Assembly (NCBI GenBank): GCA_018662325.1 | Contig: JABJGM010000003.1 | Span: forward strand, 40,402 to 104,401 | DNA length: 64,000 nt | Direction: 5' to 3' | Source of the DNA: a bacterium | Lineage (GTDB): Bacteria; Patescibacteriota; Gracilibacteria; UBA1369; GCA-2718715 | The notes under the pieces: model-generated | The model's input: the letters and a program-made list of their open reading frames with translations, nothing else | What the model was told of the DNA's origin: nothing | Database searches by the model: none | Made by a program: the position numbers and the translations under genes | In this document: positions 50,382 to 62,554 of the stretch, piece by piece | How the letters are laid out: the number at the start of each line of letters is the position of its first letter | Position numbering within the stretch: position 1 is the stretch's first letter

Positions 50382-52913
50382 TTAAATTAAAGCCTCTTGA
50401 TTTGAATTTTGTTCGTTTTCTTCAATTTCTTCATCGTCGATTGTAGCTTCGATCATAGAAATAGAAGAAACCTTATCATCATCGTTCATTCTCATAATAT
50501 AAACTCCTTGAGTTGATCTACCCATAGTTGGAATATTCTTAACGTTTAGTCTTAATACTTGACCATTTTTAGAGATTAATAATAAATCATCAACACAGTC
50601 AGAATTAATAACTACAGCACCTATAACCCTACCAGTCTTAGATGTAACATTAGCAGTTTTCACTCCTGTTCCCCCTCTTTTTTGAGTTCTATATTTATTT
50701 AACTCGGTAAGTTTACCAAGACCATTTTCCATTACAACCATCATCTTAGCTTGATCATCTTTAATGATATCCATAGATACTACTTCATCATCAGTTTTTA
50801 GTTTAATTCCAGTCACACCTCTTGCTGATCTTCCCATTGCTCTAGCGTCTTGTTCGTGGAATCGAATAGATTTTCCTTTTTTAGTAACTAGTACAACCTC
50901 TTGATCTTTAGATACTGGTTTTACAAAACTTAGTTCATCACCTTCTTTTATTGAAATAGCGATTAACCCTGATTTTCTGATATTTTGGAAATTTGAAATA
51001 CTCGTTTTTTTAACAACACCATTTCTAGTGGCCATGAAATAGCAATCATCTTCCGTGAATTCTCTATCGTTATTTAGAATCATAATTGAAGTCACGTTTT
51101 CATTTCTTCCAAGCTCAAGTAGGTTAACAATATTCGTTCCTTTTGCTGTTCTAGAACCCTGAGGGATGTCAAATATTCTAAGTCCAAATACTTTACCTGC
51201 ATCAGTAAAGAATAAAATTCGGTCATGATTGTAAGCAAATCTTATAGTATTAACAATGTCATCTTGTTTGGTACTCATTCCAACTTTACCTTTACCACCT
51301 CTATTTTGAACCTTAAAGGTTTTAGGATCCATTCTCTTGATGTAATTTCCTTCGGTAAAGGTTAACACCATAGGAGCATTTGGAACGGTATCTAATGTTG
51401 AGATTTTAGAAAGTCCATGAGGAACTATTTCCGTACGCCTAGCATCTTGAAATTTTTCTTTTAATTCACTTGTTTCAGTTTTTACAATTTCAATAATTCT
51501 TCCAGGTTTAGATAGTATATCTTCTAAATCTGTAATTAAAATCATTAATTCATCATATTCATCATCAATCTTCTTTCTTTCTAATCCAGCTAAAGTTTGA
51601 AGTCTCATATCTAAAATTGCATGAGCTTGAATTTCTGAAAGTCCAAATTTATTCATTAGATTTTCTGTAGCATCGGCTCTAGCGTTAGAAGCTTTAATAG
51701 TCGCAATTACTTCATCAATATTATCAAGTGCAATTTTTAAACCCTCTAAAATATGGGCTCTATGTTTAGCTTTTTTAAGTTCAAATTCAGTTCTTCTTCG
51801 AACTACAATCTTTCTATGGGCTAAAAAGTGCTCTAGAACTTGCTTTAAGTTTAAAAGTCTAGGTTGAATTCCATCAACCAAGGCAATCATATTCATATTA
51901 AAAGAAGATTGCAGTTGAGTCATTTTGAATAACTGTTGTAAGATTTTTTTTGGGTATGAATCTCTTTTAAGTTCGATTACAACTCTAATACCTTCACGGT
52001 TTGATTCGTCCCTTAGATCTGTAATGTTTTCAATTTTTTTATCTCTAACAAGTTCGGCAATTTTAGCGACTAAATTAGCTTTATTAACTTGATAAGGCAT
52101 TTCAGTTACTATAATCGCTGATTTTCCTTTTGGTAATTCGATGATTTCAGTTTTAGCTCTTACTGCAATACCACCTCTTCCGGTTGTATACATTCTTTTA
52201 ATAGCTTCATTATCGTAAATTATACCTCCAGTTGGAAAGTCAGGTCCTTTTAAAAATTGCATTAAATCTTCGATTGAACAGTCAGGGTTCATTAAAAGAT
52301 GTTGAATAGCGCTACAAAGCTCATTTAAATTATGAGGCGGGATAGAAGTTGCCATAGCAACTGCAATACCAATTTGTCCGTTTAGTAATAACTGAGGAAC
52401 TCTTGAAGGTAAAACTACAGGTTCTTTTTGAGATCCATCATAGTTTGGTCTAAAATCAACAGTATCCTTATCTATATCAGCAAGCATACTTTCTGTAATA
52501 CTTTGCATTTTTGCTTCCGTATAACGCATCGCTGCAGGGGAGTCACCATCGATTGATCCAAAGTTACCTTGACCTCTAACTAACATATAACGCATAGCAA
52601 AGTCTTGTGCCATTCTAACCATAGAGTCATAAACGGCTGTATCTCCATGCGGGTGATACTTACCAAGTACCTCACCAACTACAGTTGCTGATTTTCTGAA
52701 TCTAGAACTACTTCTAAGACCCAGTTCGTTCATAGCATATAATATTCTACGGTGAACTGGTTTAAGTCCATCTCTAACATCAGGAAGAGCACGAGTAACA
52801 ATTACACTCATAGCGTAATCCAAATATTTCTGCTCCATTTCTGAAGAAATTGTCCTTATAATCTCACGAGTTTCCACTTCTGGTTCAAATAAATTATCTT
52901 GAGAATTTTCCAT
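50382..52913 (-). CDS. gyrA: DNA gyrase subunit A
   Basis: An 843-residue protein. The breakage-reunion domain has [19 protein letters not shown] and the catalytic tyrosine in [11 protein letters not shown]. The C-terminal beta-pinwheel repeats include the GyrA-box-like [11 protein letters not shown], which marks gyrase rather than topoisomerase IV. The position equal to E. coli Ser83 is Thr, a natural variant in many bacteria. The C-terminus ends in an acidic tail. gyrB is on the opposite strand about 7 kb away. Confidence 0.96.
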   Translation of the reverse strand: MENSQDNLFEPEVETREIIRTISSEMEQKYLDYAMSVIVTRALPDVRDGLKPVHRRILYAMNELGLRSSSRFRKSATVVGEVLGKYHPHGDTAVYDSMVRMAQDFAMRYMLVRGQGNFGSIDGDSPAAMRYTEAKMQSITESMLADIDKDTVDFRPNYDGSQKEPVVLPSRVPQLLLNGQIGIAVAMATSIPPHNLNELCSAIQHLLMNPDCSIEDLMQFLKGPDFPTGGIIYDNEAIKRMYTTGRGGIAVRAKTEIIELPKGKSAIIVTEMPYQVNKANLVAKIAELVRDKKIENITDLRDESNREGIRVVIELKRDSYPKKILQQLFKMTQLQSSFNMNMIALVDGIQPRLLNLKQVLEHFLAHRKIVVRRRTEFELKKAKHRAHILEGLKIALDNIDEVIATIKASNARADATENLMNKFGLSEIQAHAILDMRLQTLAGLERKKIDDEYDELMILITDLEDILSKPGRIIEIVKTETSELKEKFQDARRTEIVPHGLSKISTLDTVPNAPMVLTFTEGNYIKRMDPKTFKVQNRGGKGKVGMSTKQDDIVNTIRFAYNHDRILFFTDAGKVFGLRIFDIPQGSRTAKGTNIVNLLELGRNENVTSIMILNNDREFTEDDCYFMATRNGVVKKTSISNFQNIRKSGLIAISIKEGDELSFVKPVSKDQEVVLVTKKGKSIRFHEQDARAMGRSARGVTGIKLKTDDEVVSMDIIKDDQAKMMVVMENGLGKLTELNKYRTQKRGGTGVKTANVTSKTGRVIGAVVINSDCVDDLLLISKNGQVLRLNVKNIPTMGRSTQGVYIMRMNDDDKVSSISMIEATIDDEEIEENEQNSNQEALI

Positions 52914-52973
52914 ATATTTTTCTTAATACGAATATAATTTACCAGAATCCTAATTTAAATTAAAGTTCAAAAT

Positions 52974-54008
52974 CTACTCAGCAACAATTTTAGCCTGCAT
53001 AGATGGATGAAAATTACAAATTACATCATAGCTACCAGGATCGTTAATTGTGAATTTAAAAGTAGAAGACTCAGAGCCTTGTATTATTTCAGAGCCTGAT
53101 TCTAAGCTTTGAATAAACAAATCATGAGGAACCGAATCTAAATTTTCTATATTAATAGTAATTTCTTCTCCAACAGGAACTTTAATTTCATTAAATCCAA
53201 AACTCATATTTTCCATTACGATATTAAAAGTCGTTTTAAGATTTTGGACTTGAGAATTTGAACCAACTTGTGGGTCATTCGTTTTACCAACAATGTTGTA
53301 CCAATAAAAGTTATCACTAAAGATAATAGAGTGATCCATTTCATCGCCTGCAACCATACTTGCATCTTGCGATGAATCTAATGGAAAGCTCCAGATACTA
53401 TCTATACTTTTATCTTCAGGTATTAAAACTTTGTCATGCTGAGCAAGATAAAGTAAATGCCATCCATTGTTTTCAAGTTTTACGAGAGAATCAAGCATTT
53501 GTTCAGCAGATGGATTCTTGCATATTGCATATTCCTTGTCAGAAAAAACTAAAACAGGAATTCCAGTTTTGATTTCGGAGTTTTTACTAAGTTCTCCACA
53601 GCAATATCCTCCAGAGTTTAAATCTAGTTCGAAATTATTTGAGAAAAACTCAAAAGGTGCAACATTAAAGGAAGCAGGAAGATTTTGATTTTGGAAAGTA
53701 ATAAATCTTAAATTTGCATCTTTAATATCAATTCTACTTAAAAGAGTTTCAAAAGATGCATCCTCAGAAAGGAATAAGACCTCATAGTTTTCAGATTGAG
53801 GGACTCGTTTAATGTTGTCTGGCTCACATTGGAAGTTGGATTCAAAGTCGTTGGCAGAAATTGCTTGCCCTGATAAAAAACCAGTTAAATCCGATAATGG
53901 TTGAAGGTCTGGAGGTGTGTTTTTAGGCTTCTTATCAATTGATTCGAGGGAAATGATTACTGTTAAAATAACAATAAATAAGATAGATAATTTAGTTTTA
54001 GAATTCAT
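52974..54008 (-). CDS. Exported protein: duplicated N-terminal module plus cupredoxin domain
   Basis: A 344-residue exported protein. A signal or anchor (about residues 6-22) is followed by a module of about 200 residues that is nearly identical in the neighbouring gene. The module has four conserved cysteines (about 61, 136, 137 and 163) and a segment TGIPVLVFSDKEYAICKN, which has a thioredoxin-like look without a clear CxxC. The C-terminal domain (about 260-344) is a cupredoxin: VPHDLF gives the first His and VICNFHPSMQAKI gives Cys, His and Met, the type 1 copper ligands. It may carry electrons or hold copper at the cell surface. Confidence 0.8.
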   Translation of the reverse strand: MNSKTKLSILFIVILTVIISLESIDKKPKNTPPDLQPLSDLTGFLSGQAISANDFESNFQCEPDNIKRVPQSENYEVLFLSEDASFETLLSRIDIKDANLRFITFQNQNLPASFNVAPFEFFSNNFELDLNSGGYCCGELSKNSEIKTGIPVLVFSDKEYAICKNPSAEQMLDSLVKLENNGWHLLYLAQHDKVLIPEDKSIDSIWSFPLDSSQDASMVAGDEMDHSIIFSDNFYWYNIVGKTNDPQVGSNSQVQNLKTTFNIVMENMSFGFNEIKVPVGEEITINIENLDSVPHDLFIQSLESGSEIIQGSESSTFKFTINDPGSYDVICNFHPSMQAKIVAE

Positions 54009-54082
54009 TTTTAAACGATGATTTAATTATTTAAATTTTAGCAAAAAAGTTATGCTTTTAAAATTAAAATATAAATAATAAT

Positions 54083-55747
54083 TTAATAATCATAATCTTC
54101 TTCCCCGATGCCGTATTTTCTTAAAATTTCATAAATTCTATCACCGTACACATACTCCAGCACATCTTTGATGTAATGATAGTCTACGTTTTTATTCATG
54201 GGTAAATCACCAGTTTGAAATTTATTTAATCTATTTAACATTTTATAAAAATTATTCCATCCAAAGGTATCAACAATTTCTTGTGTATAGCACATTGAGG
54301 TGTTATAGTCTAAAGCATTACTTCCTGACATATCAGAATATTCATACCATTGATTATCTTTATAATAACCATCTTCTCTACAATCTATTCCATGAAAAAT
54401 ATCTCCTTGATTATGATGTTGAGTGAATTGAGCTAATCCTTCATTAGCCCAACTTGGAAAGGGCGCCTTGCCGAAAAAAGCATGAGTTAATTCGTGGGAA
54501 TTAGCACAATAATCAGGACTAGAATTATAAAGGAATCCATCAGGATTGTTAGCAATAACATCTTGTAAATCAAAATCAATATTTTCTTGAGATCGCCGAT
54601 ATATTATTTTACTAGAGACACTCGATCCTTGATTTGAGTCATCATCAGAAATATAAATTTTAGATACAATTTGGTCTACAGGAAAATTAATTTTTCCTCC
54701 AAAAAAGTTACCTAAAGTTTGTTCACATCGAATAAGATCCTCTATATGTGCTTTTGCGAGAGTTTCGTAACCTTCAGGAACCAGAGCTTTCACATTTTCA
54801 CGTTCAACTGCAACTATAGCTAAAGATTTCTCCTTAAAATAATCAGAGTCATCATCGATAAACTCAAATCCCTCTGCTTGATTTGTTGTACTATAAATCA
54901 AATAAGACTCATTAAATTCAGATGCTACACCGGTTTCAGCTTCAGTTTTTTGACCATCTGAATCCGATTCATTTCCAGGTTCTATATCTATATCAGTTTG
55001 GGTTTGGTGGGTTGACTCTGTTTTTTCTATAGTATGAATCCAATATATTTGATTTTCCAAATTCAACTCATTATAGGCATCTTTTTGATAAACAAAAGTA
55101 GGATCGCTTAAATCATTTAACGGAAAAGTCCAAACACTTTCTATTTCAAGATTATCACTTAAAGAAAAAGAATCTTTGTTTGTAATGTATTTTGTATGCC
55201 ATCCATTGTTTTCAATCCTTAAAGGAGAATCAAGTATTTGTTCAGCAGATGGATTCTTGCATATTGCATACTCATTGTCGGAAAAAACTAAAACAGGTAT
55301 CCCGGTCTTGATTTGCGAGTCTTCATTAAGTTCTCCACAGCAATAACCACCAGAGTTTAAATCTAGCTCGAAATTATTTGAGAAAAACTCAAAAGGTGCA
55401 ACATTAAAAGAAGCAGGAAGATTTTGATTTTGGAAAGTAATAAATCTTAAATTTGCATCTTTAATATCAATTCTATTTAATAAAGACTGAAAAGATGCAT
55501 CCTCGGAAAGGAATAAGACCTCATAGTTTTCAGATTGAGGGACTTGCTTAATGTTGTCTGGCTCGCATTGGAAGTTTGATTCAAAGTCGTCCGCAGAAAT
55601 GGTTTCGCCGGAGAAAAAACCAGCTAAATTAGATAACGGTTGAAGTTTTGGTGGCGTGTTTTCTGGCATCTGATTAATGGATTCAATTGAAATGAAAATT
55701 AATAAGGCAACAATAAATAAAATAGATAATTTGGTTTTAGAATTCAT
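54083..55747 (-). CDS. Exported protein: duplicated N-terminal module plus zinc metallopeptidase domain
   Basis: A 554-residue paralogue of the downstream gene. The first 235 residues align throughout, with a near-identical core. After an acidic Ser/Thr/Glu linker comes a different C-terminal domain: a gluzincin-type peptidase with NSHELTHAFF and the third ligand in WANEGLAQF. The metal and catalytic residues are intact, so an active peptidase at the surface is likely. I use the ATG at 55747 (MNSKTK), matching the paralogue, over a TTG two codons upstream. The sequence ahead of both genes is also duplicated. Confidence 0.82.
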   Translation of the reverse strand: MNSKTKLSILFIVALLIFISIESINQMPENTPPKLQPLSNLAGFFSGETISADDFESNFQCEPDNIKQVPQSENYEVLFLSEDASFQSLLNRIDIKDANLRFITFQNQNLPASFNVAPFEFFSNNFELDLNSGGYCCGELNEDSQIKTGIPVLVFSDNEYAICKNPSAEQILDSPLRIENNGWHTKYITNKDSFSLSDNLEIESVWTFPLNDLSDPTFVYQKDAYNELNLENQIYWIHTIEKTESTHQTQTDIDIEPGNESDSDGQKTEAETGVASEFNESYLIYSTTNQAEGFEFIDDDSDYFKEKSLAIVAVERENVKALVPEGYETLAKAHIEDLIRCEQTLGNFFGGKINFPVDQIVSKIYISDDDSNQGSSVSSKIIYRRSQENIDFDLQDVIANNPDGFLYNSSPDYCANSHELTHAFFGKAPFPSWANEGLAQFTQHHNQGDIFHGIDCREDGYYKDNQWYEYSDMSGSNALDYNTSMCYTQEIVDTFGWNNFYKMLNRLNKFQTGDLPMNKNVDYHYIKDVLEYVYGDRIYEILRKYGIGEEDYDY

Positions 55748-55840
55748 TTTCAAACGTTAATTTAAGTAGTGAAATTTTAGCAAAAAAGTTATGCTTTTAA
55801 AATTAAAATTTGTTATAATAACAATAAGTAAATGATATAA

Positions 55841-57937
55841 ATGGATTTAGTAGATAAATTATTAGGACCCCTGAGGAAAAAGGTTCAAAATTCAAAAAAA
55901 AATTCTAAGAAAAAGGATAGTAAGGAAAATAAAAAAGATCAAAGAAAAGCTTCCGGTAAGGTTATGGGAGCACTTCCAGACTTGCAATCATTAGATTGGA
56001 AGGATCAAGTTAATACATTGAAAGAGGCAGAGAAAAAGATAAAACCAACCCTAGATAAAATTGAAGATATGTCTAAAGATTTTGCTGAAAAATCAAAAAA
56101 AGAAGCAATTAAATCCAAAGATAAAATAAGTGGTTTATTTAAAAAAAATAAAAAGAAAGCAAAGGAAAACAAGAAAAAAAATAAAAGTAACGCAAACTAC
56201 GCGTTGATCGAAAAAGAATACAAAGAAGGTTTAGTTCTGCTTCAAGATATTCTAGCACCCTCTTCAACCAAAACTGAATACAGGAAATTTAGTTACTCCG
56301 GGGTTTTTTCCAAGACATTATTTGTTTATGCCTATCCAAGGTTTTTGAATGTTAACTGGATGGCTCCACTGGTTAATTACGATGGTACAATGAGAATTTC
56401 TCAGTTTATATATCCATTTCAGTCAGCTAAAATTCTTCAGGTTCTTACTAAGAAGGTAACGCAAATGCGCTCAGAAATGAGAATTCAACGAGAGAAAGGA
56501 CTAATTTCAGATCCAGGACTAGAAACCGCAGCTCAAGATGCTGAACAACTAAGACATGATATTCAAAAGGGAATTGAAAAATTCTTTCAATTTGGTCTAT
56601 ATATTACTGCATACTCAACCGATGAAACAAAGTTAGAAAAAAGCATTTCTCAGCTTGAATCTGTAATGCAAGGTCAACTTGTTTTATCTAAAACAGCTGA
56701 CGTTAGAATGGAGCAAGGTTTTGATTCGACGCTTCCTTTTGCATTAGATGAACTTGATGTCTCTTACAATATGAATACATCACCTCTGTCAGCTTGTTTC
56801 CCATTCACTTCAGCTACATTAACTTCAGATGAGGGAATTTTATATGGATTAAATCGGCATAATGACTCACTGGTTATTTTTGACAGGTTTTCACTTGAAA
56901 ATGCAAATTCTGTTGTTTTTGCAAAATCTGGTGCTGGTAAATCTTATGCAGTAAAACTTGAAATTCTTAGATACTTAATGTTAGACACTGATGTAATTGT
57001 AATTGATCCAGAAAATGAATATGAGGCTTTAAGTCAAACTGTTGGAGGTAGTTATTTAAGAGTATCTTTAAATGCTGATAAAAGAATTAATCCTTTTGAC
57101 CTACCATCACCAATAGCTGGTGAGGTTTTAAAGCCAGGAGATTTACTTAGAAGTAACATTATAAGCTTAATCGGATTAATGAAGTTGATGCTAGGTAATA
57201 TGAGTCCAAAAGAAGAAGGTATTATGGATAAAGCTCTAAATGATGTTTATTCTCTCAAGGGAATTACTATGGATTTAGTTGATCCTTCTCAAAAAAATCC
57301 ACCTACCATGGAAGATTTACAATCTGTTCTAGAGGGTATGGATGGGGCTGATAGTTTAGTTCAAAGATTACAAAAATATACAGAAGGTACTTATGCTGGA
57401 ATATTTAACAAGCCAAGTAATCTAGATCTAAAAAATGGACTTGTTGTTTTTTCAATAAGAGATTTAGAGGATCAATTAAGGCCAATCGCAATGTATATAA
57501 TACTTAATTACATCTGGAATAGAGTAAGAAGTAAAATGAAAAAGAGACTTTTAGTTGTAGATGAAGCCTGGACTATGATGCAACATGAAGATTCTGCGAA
57601 ATTTCTTTATGGTTTAGTTAAAAGAGCTCGTAAGTATTATTTAGGTGTAACTACTATTACACAAGATGTAGAGGATTTTATGCGCTCAGATTTTGGTAAA
57701 CCAATCATTACAAATTCATCAATGCAAATGCTTTTAAGACAGTCTCCAACAGCAGCAGAATTATTACAAAAAACCTTCCATTTAACAGAAGGTGAGAAGT
57801 ATTTACTTTTAAATTCTAATGTAGGACAAGGACTTTTCTTTGCGGGGAATAAACATGTAGCAATTCAGATTATTGCATCTTATAGTGAAAACAGTGTAAT
57901 AACAACAAATCCTCAAGAAATACTAAATAAGCAATAG
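55841..57937 (+). CDS. VirB4/TraC-like type IV secretion ATPase
   Basis: A 698-residue cytoplasmic ATPase. The first 115 residues are lysine-rich and low complexity. The VirB4-type domain follows, with Walker A FAKSGAGKSYAVK (about residue 360), the strand VIVIDPENEYEAL, Walker B LLVVDEAWTMM (about 570), and TTITQDVEDFM with TNSSMQMLLRQ at the C-terminus. VirB4 proteins energise pilus assembly or DNA/protein export and are common in CPR genomes. It stands apart from the hairpin-protein locus at 2062-12336, but those are the most likely partners. Confidence 0.88.
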   Translation: MDLVDKLLGPLRKKVQNSKKNSKKKDSKENKKDQRKASGKVMGALPDLQSLDWKDQVNTLKEAEKKIKPTLDKIEDMSKDFAEKSKKEAIKSKDKISGLFKKNKKKAKENKKKNKSNANYALIEKEYKEGLVLLQDILAPSSTKTEYRKFSYSGVFSKTLFVYAYPRFLNVNWMAPLVNYDGTMRISQFIYPFQSAKILQVLTKKVTQMRSEMRIQREKGLISDPGLETAAQDAEQLRHDIQKGIEKFFQFGLYITAYSTDETKLEKSISQLESVMQGQLVLSKTADVRMEQGFDSTLPFALDELDVSYNMNTSPLSACFPFTSATLTSDEGILYGLNRHNDSLVIFDRFSLENANSVVFAKSGAGKSYAVKLEILRYLMLDTDVIVIDPENEYEALSQTVGGSYLRVSLNADKRINPFDLPSPIAGEVLKPGDLLRSNIISLIGLMKLMLGNMSPKEEGIMDKALNDVYSLKGITMDLVDPSQKNPPTMEDLQSVLEGMDGADSLVQRLQKYTEGTYAGIFNKPSNLDLKNGLVVFSIRDLEDQLRPIAMYIILNYIWNRVRSKMKKRLLVVDEAWTMMQHEDSAKFLYGLVKRARKYYLGVTTITQDVEDFMRSDFGKPIITNSSMQMLLRQSPTAAELLQKTFHLTEGEKYLLLNSNVGQGLFFAGNKHVAIQIIASYSENSVITTNPQEILNKQ

Positions 57938-57938
57938 C

Positions 57939-59426
57939 CTATTTGGTATCTAGCAATATGCTATTTAATACAGGATCATTGTCGTTTAATAAATCAGAAG
58001 GGGAAGTTTTTACTATTACATCAGGAGTGATTCCATATTTATTTATCGATTTTTTATTAGGTCCAAGCCAAAGTCCAACGGTAATTTTTAGAGCAGAATC
58101 ATCAGATAAGTTTAAAAGTTCTTGCAGGCTACCTTTTCCGTATGTTTTTTCACCGTAAACTTTTACATTTTTATGTTTTTGTAAGGCTAGAATTAAAATT
58201 TCTGAAGCCGATGCAGTTCCTTTGTTAGTCATAAAGTAAATATTTTTACTAATGTTCTTCTTAGAAGAGGCTAAAATAGAATTTATAGATCCATTAGATT
58301 TTACGGTAGATACAATCTCTTGGTTTTCAGAAAGAAACAAATCAGCAATTAAAATTGCAGAATTTAAATATCCACCAGGGTTTGATCTTAAATCAATTAT
58401 AATATTTTTAATATCATTTGAATTATTCTTCTCAAGAATATCTTGCACTTTCGAAAAAGTCTCGGAACCAAATGATCTTATATCAATAATAAGATTTTTA
58501 TTATCAATTATAGAACCACTTACAATCGGAATATCTATCTTTTCTCGAGTGATATAAAAGTCTAAGAATTTAGAACCTCTTTTGATTGTTAGTTTAACTT
58601 TTGTACCTTTTGGACCTTTAATCAATGATATACCGTCTTGAATTGTTTTTCCGCTTAGATCAATACCATTTACAGATATTACAATATCTCCAGGTAACAA
58701 CCCTGACTTAAGAGCAGGACTTCCTTTTAGGGGAGTGATAATCTGAAACTGTTTATTTTTATTTAGCATCATTGATGCCCCAATTCCTTCTAGCTCTTGA
58801 TTTAAAGAGTCTAAAAAATTCTTTTTTTCTTCAGGAGTTTGAAAAGAGGAGTGAGGGTCATTTAAGGATTCTACCATTCCATTAATTGCACCATACAATA
58901 AATCTTGTTTAGAAATATCATCTTTAAAGTAGTATTTATCATTTATAGTATTAAAAACATCAAGTAAAAAGTTTTCATAGTAATCTATCGCATCATTACT
59001 CTTTTCTTCTTCAGATCTTTTGAAGTTTTGATTTAATAAAAAAGATTGAAATTTCTTAATATCAACTTCATCAATAAGATTATCTAGATTAAATTTTTTA
59101 TTTTGAACAGAAATTAAATTGTTTTTAATTGCAAAATATAAAAGCTTAGTATCGTCAGATTTATAATTTATCTGCTTTACAAGTTTATACATTTTACGAA
59201 CTGTATATTTTGGATTTTTCGTGTTAAAACTTGAATAAAAATAATTCAAGAATTCACGATAAGTTATATCTTTATCATTTAAAAATTTGTCATCTGGAAT
59301 TTCATGTACAAACATATCAAAGTAGTCATAAATTTGATCACCAGAAAGTTTGTCTGAACTAGCAAGCGCGTTAGTAAAGATTGAAAAAGTAAGAGATATT
59401 AAAAGTATTTTTTTAAGAATTTTCAT
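57939..59426 (-). CDS. ctpA: S41 C-terminal processing peptidase with PDZ domain
   Basis: A 495-residue exported protease with an N-terminal signal sequence. The PDZ domain (about residues 210-290, GSPALKSGLLPGDIVISVNG) precedes the S41 domain. The Ser-Lys dyad is visible as NKGTASASEIL and TYGKGSLQ. An extended N-terminal helical region (about 25-150) is longer than in typical CtpA. These enzymes trim the C-termini of exported proteins. It is convergent with the VirB4-like gene, with one base between the stops. Confidence 0.92.
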   Translation of the reverse strand: MKILKKILLISLTFSIFTNALASSDKLSGDQIYDYFDMFVHEIPDDKFLNDKDITYREFLNYFYSSFNTKNPKYTVRKMYKLVKQINYKSDDTKLLYFAIKNNLISVQNKKFNLDNLIDEVDIKKFQSFLLNQNFKRSEEEKSNDAIDYYENFLLDVFNTINDKYYFKDDISKQDLLYGAINGMVESLNDPHSSFQTPEEKKNFLDSLNQELEGIGASMMLNKNKQFQIITPLKGSPALKSGLLPGDIVISVNGIDLSGKTIQDGISLIKGPKGTKVKLTIKRGSKFLDFYITREKIDIPIVSGSIIDNKNLIIDIRSFGSETFSKVQDILEKNNSNDIKNIIIDLRSNPGGYLNSAILIADLFLSENQEIVSTVKSNGSINSILASSKKNISKNIYFMTNKGTASASEILILALQKHKNVKVYGEKTYGKGSLQELLNLSDDSALKITVGLWLGPNKKSINKYGITPDVIVKTSPSDLLNDNDPVLNSILLDTK

Positions 59427-59501
59427 TTGTAATTTTAAATTTTACAAATTAATTAAAACTTTGTTTTACATTAAAGTCAAACATAAAGGAATTTATAAAT
59501 T

Positions 59502-59530
59502 TTGCCTTTTTAATTTAAACCTATTATAAT
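59502..59530 (+). promoter_or_regulatory. Promoter of gyrB
   Basis: TTGCCT (59502-59507), a 17-bp spacer and TATAAT (59525-59530). It puts the transcription start near 59537, about 16 bases before the ATG at 59553. Confidence 0.75.
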
Positions 59531-59534
59531 TTGA

Positions 59535-61480
<1,946 letters not shown>

Positions 61481-61503
61481 ACGAGTAACTAAATGAAAGA
61501 AAT

Positions 61504-61710
61504 ATGTTTATTCATGTAAAAAGAGATCCGAAAGAATCATTCGAAAGAATGCTTTCAAGATTCAAAAAACTACTTCAAAGAAGTCATAAAGTAGTAATTG
61601 CAAAAGAGCAATCACGACATAACAAAAAGCCAACAAAGAGATATGTTCGACAGGCTGCAATTATGAGAGAGTACTACCGATCAGAAAAGAAAAAGAAACA
61701 ATTCTACTAG
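61504..61710 (+). CDS. rpsU: 30S ribosomal protein S21
   Basis: A 68-residue, extremely basic protein with the family features SFERMLSRFKKLLQRS and RREYYRSEKKKK-like end (here IMREYYRSEKKKKQ). S21 sits near the anti-Shine-Dalgarno end of 16S rRNA and helps initiation. It has its own promoter and is followed at once by a terminator, so it is probably a single-gene high-level transcript. Confidence 0.93.
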   Translation: MFIHVKRDPKESFERMLSRFKKLLQRSHKVVIAKEQSRHNKKPTKRYVRQAAIMREYYRSEKKKKQFY

Positions 61711-61711
61711 A

Positions 61712-62554
61712 ATGCAAATTCAAAACACAATAAAAAGGGCTTTATATTTAAAGCCCTTTTTATCAATTTCAAAGATTAAAAAATTAATGTTATTAGGACA
61801 CTATCTAAAAATGCCTCATTTGCAAGTACTTGCAAATTTAGAGCTTGAGATTCCTGAGTATATATTTGATAATTACATACAAGATCTAAAGCAGATCCAA
61901 AAAGGTGTTCCTCTTGAATATTTAACAAACATTAAAGGTTTTTATGAGTCGGAATTCTATGTAAACGAACACGTGTTAATTCCCAGACCTGAAACTGAAG
62001 TTTTAGTTCAAACAGCAATTGATTTAAACCTACCTGAAAATTTTAACGCTATAGACTTAGGTACAGGATCCGGCTGTATTGCTATCTCACTTGCAAAAAA
62101 GTATCCAGAATCTAACTGGGTAGCTGCTGATGTTTCAAAAAAAGCATTAGAAGTAGCTACCAAAAACACTCAATTAAATGCGGTTAAAAATATAAATTTT
62201 ATAGAATCAAACTTACTAGAATCTGTACCAAATCAGAAATTTAATTTGATTACAGCTAATCTACCATATATTGGGACAGAAACTTTTTCTGGTGTTTGTC
62301 AGAATACAAAACGTTACGAGCCAAATATAGCTTTATTTTCCGGGCAAGATGGTTTAGATTTATATAGACAATTATCAAAGTCTTTAAAGTCCAAAAATAT
62401 TGAGTTTGAATATTTATTAGCCGAATTTGCTGATAATCAAGGTCCTTCCTTAATTTCAATATTCAAAGAAGATTTTCCAGATTTAAATTACAGACTTATC
62501 AAAGACTTGAATCAAAAAGAAAGAATATTATTAATTTTCAAAAATGTTAGATAA
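61712..62554 (+). CDS. prmC: Release-factor glutamine methyltransferase PrmC
   Basis: A 280-residue SAM enzyme that methylates the GGQ glutamine of release factors. It has the lead-in [13 protein letters not shown], the SAM motif [15 protein letters not shown] and the catalytic NPPY-type motif, here NLPYI (near residue 188), so the first Pro of NPPY is Leu. The first codons at 61712 lie inside a strong terminator hairpin. An alternative ATG at 61787 (MLLGHYLK) would give a 255-residue protein starting at the family's first conserved helix. It overlaps its substrate gene prfA by 11 bp. Confidence 0.88.
   Translation: MQIQNTIKRALYLKPFLSISKIKKLMLLGHYLKMPHLQVLANLELEIPEYIFDNYIQDLKQIQKGVPLEYLTNIKGFYESEFYVNEHVLIPRPETEVLVQTAIDLNLPENFNAIDLGTGSGCIAISLAKKYPESNWVAADVSKKALEVATKNTQLNAVKNINFIESNLLESVPNQKFNLITANLPYIGTETFSGVCQNTKRYEPNIALFSGQDGLDLYRQLSKSLKSKNIEFEYLLAEFADNQGPSLISIFKEDFPDLNYRLIKDLNQKERILLIFKNVR
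61732..61761 (+). terminator. Terminator of rpsU lying inside the prmC 5' end
   Basis: AAAAAGGGCTTTA and TAAAGCCCTTTTT form a perfect 13-bp stem with a four-base loop and five T residues. It begins 22 bases after the rpsU stop and covers codons 7-17 of prmC if that gene starts at 61712. Confidence 0.8.

Noticed and set aside
52640..52680. Thr at the GyrA position equal to E. coli Ser83 as a quinolone-resistance mutation.
   Set aside because: Thr is the natural residue in many bacteria and gives no evidence of selection.
61494..61520. Nine-codon frame (ATG to TAA) overlapping the rpsU start as a regulatory leader peptide.
   Set aside because: Very short, no supporting structure, and expected by chance in AT-rich DNA.
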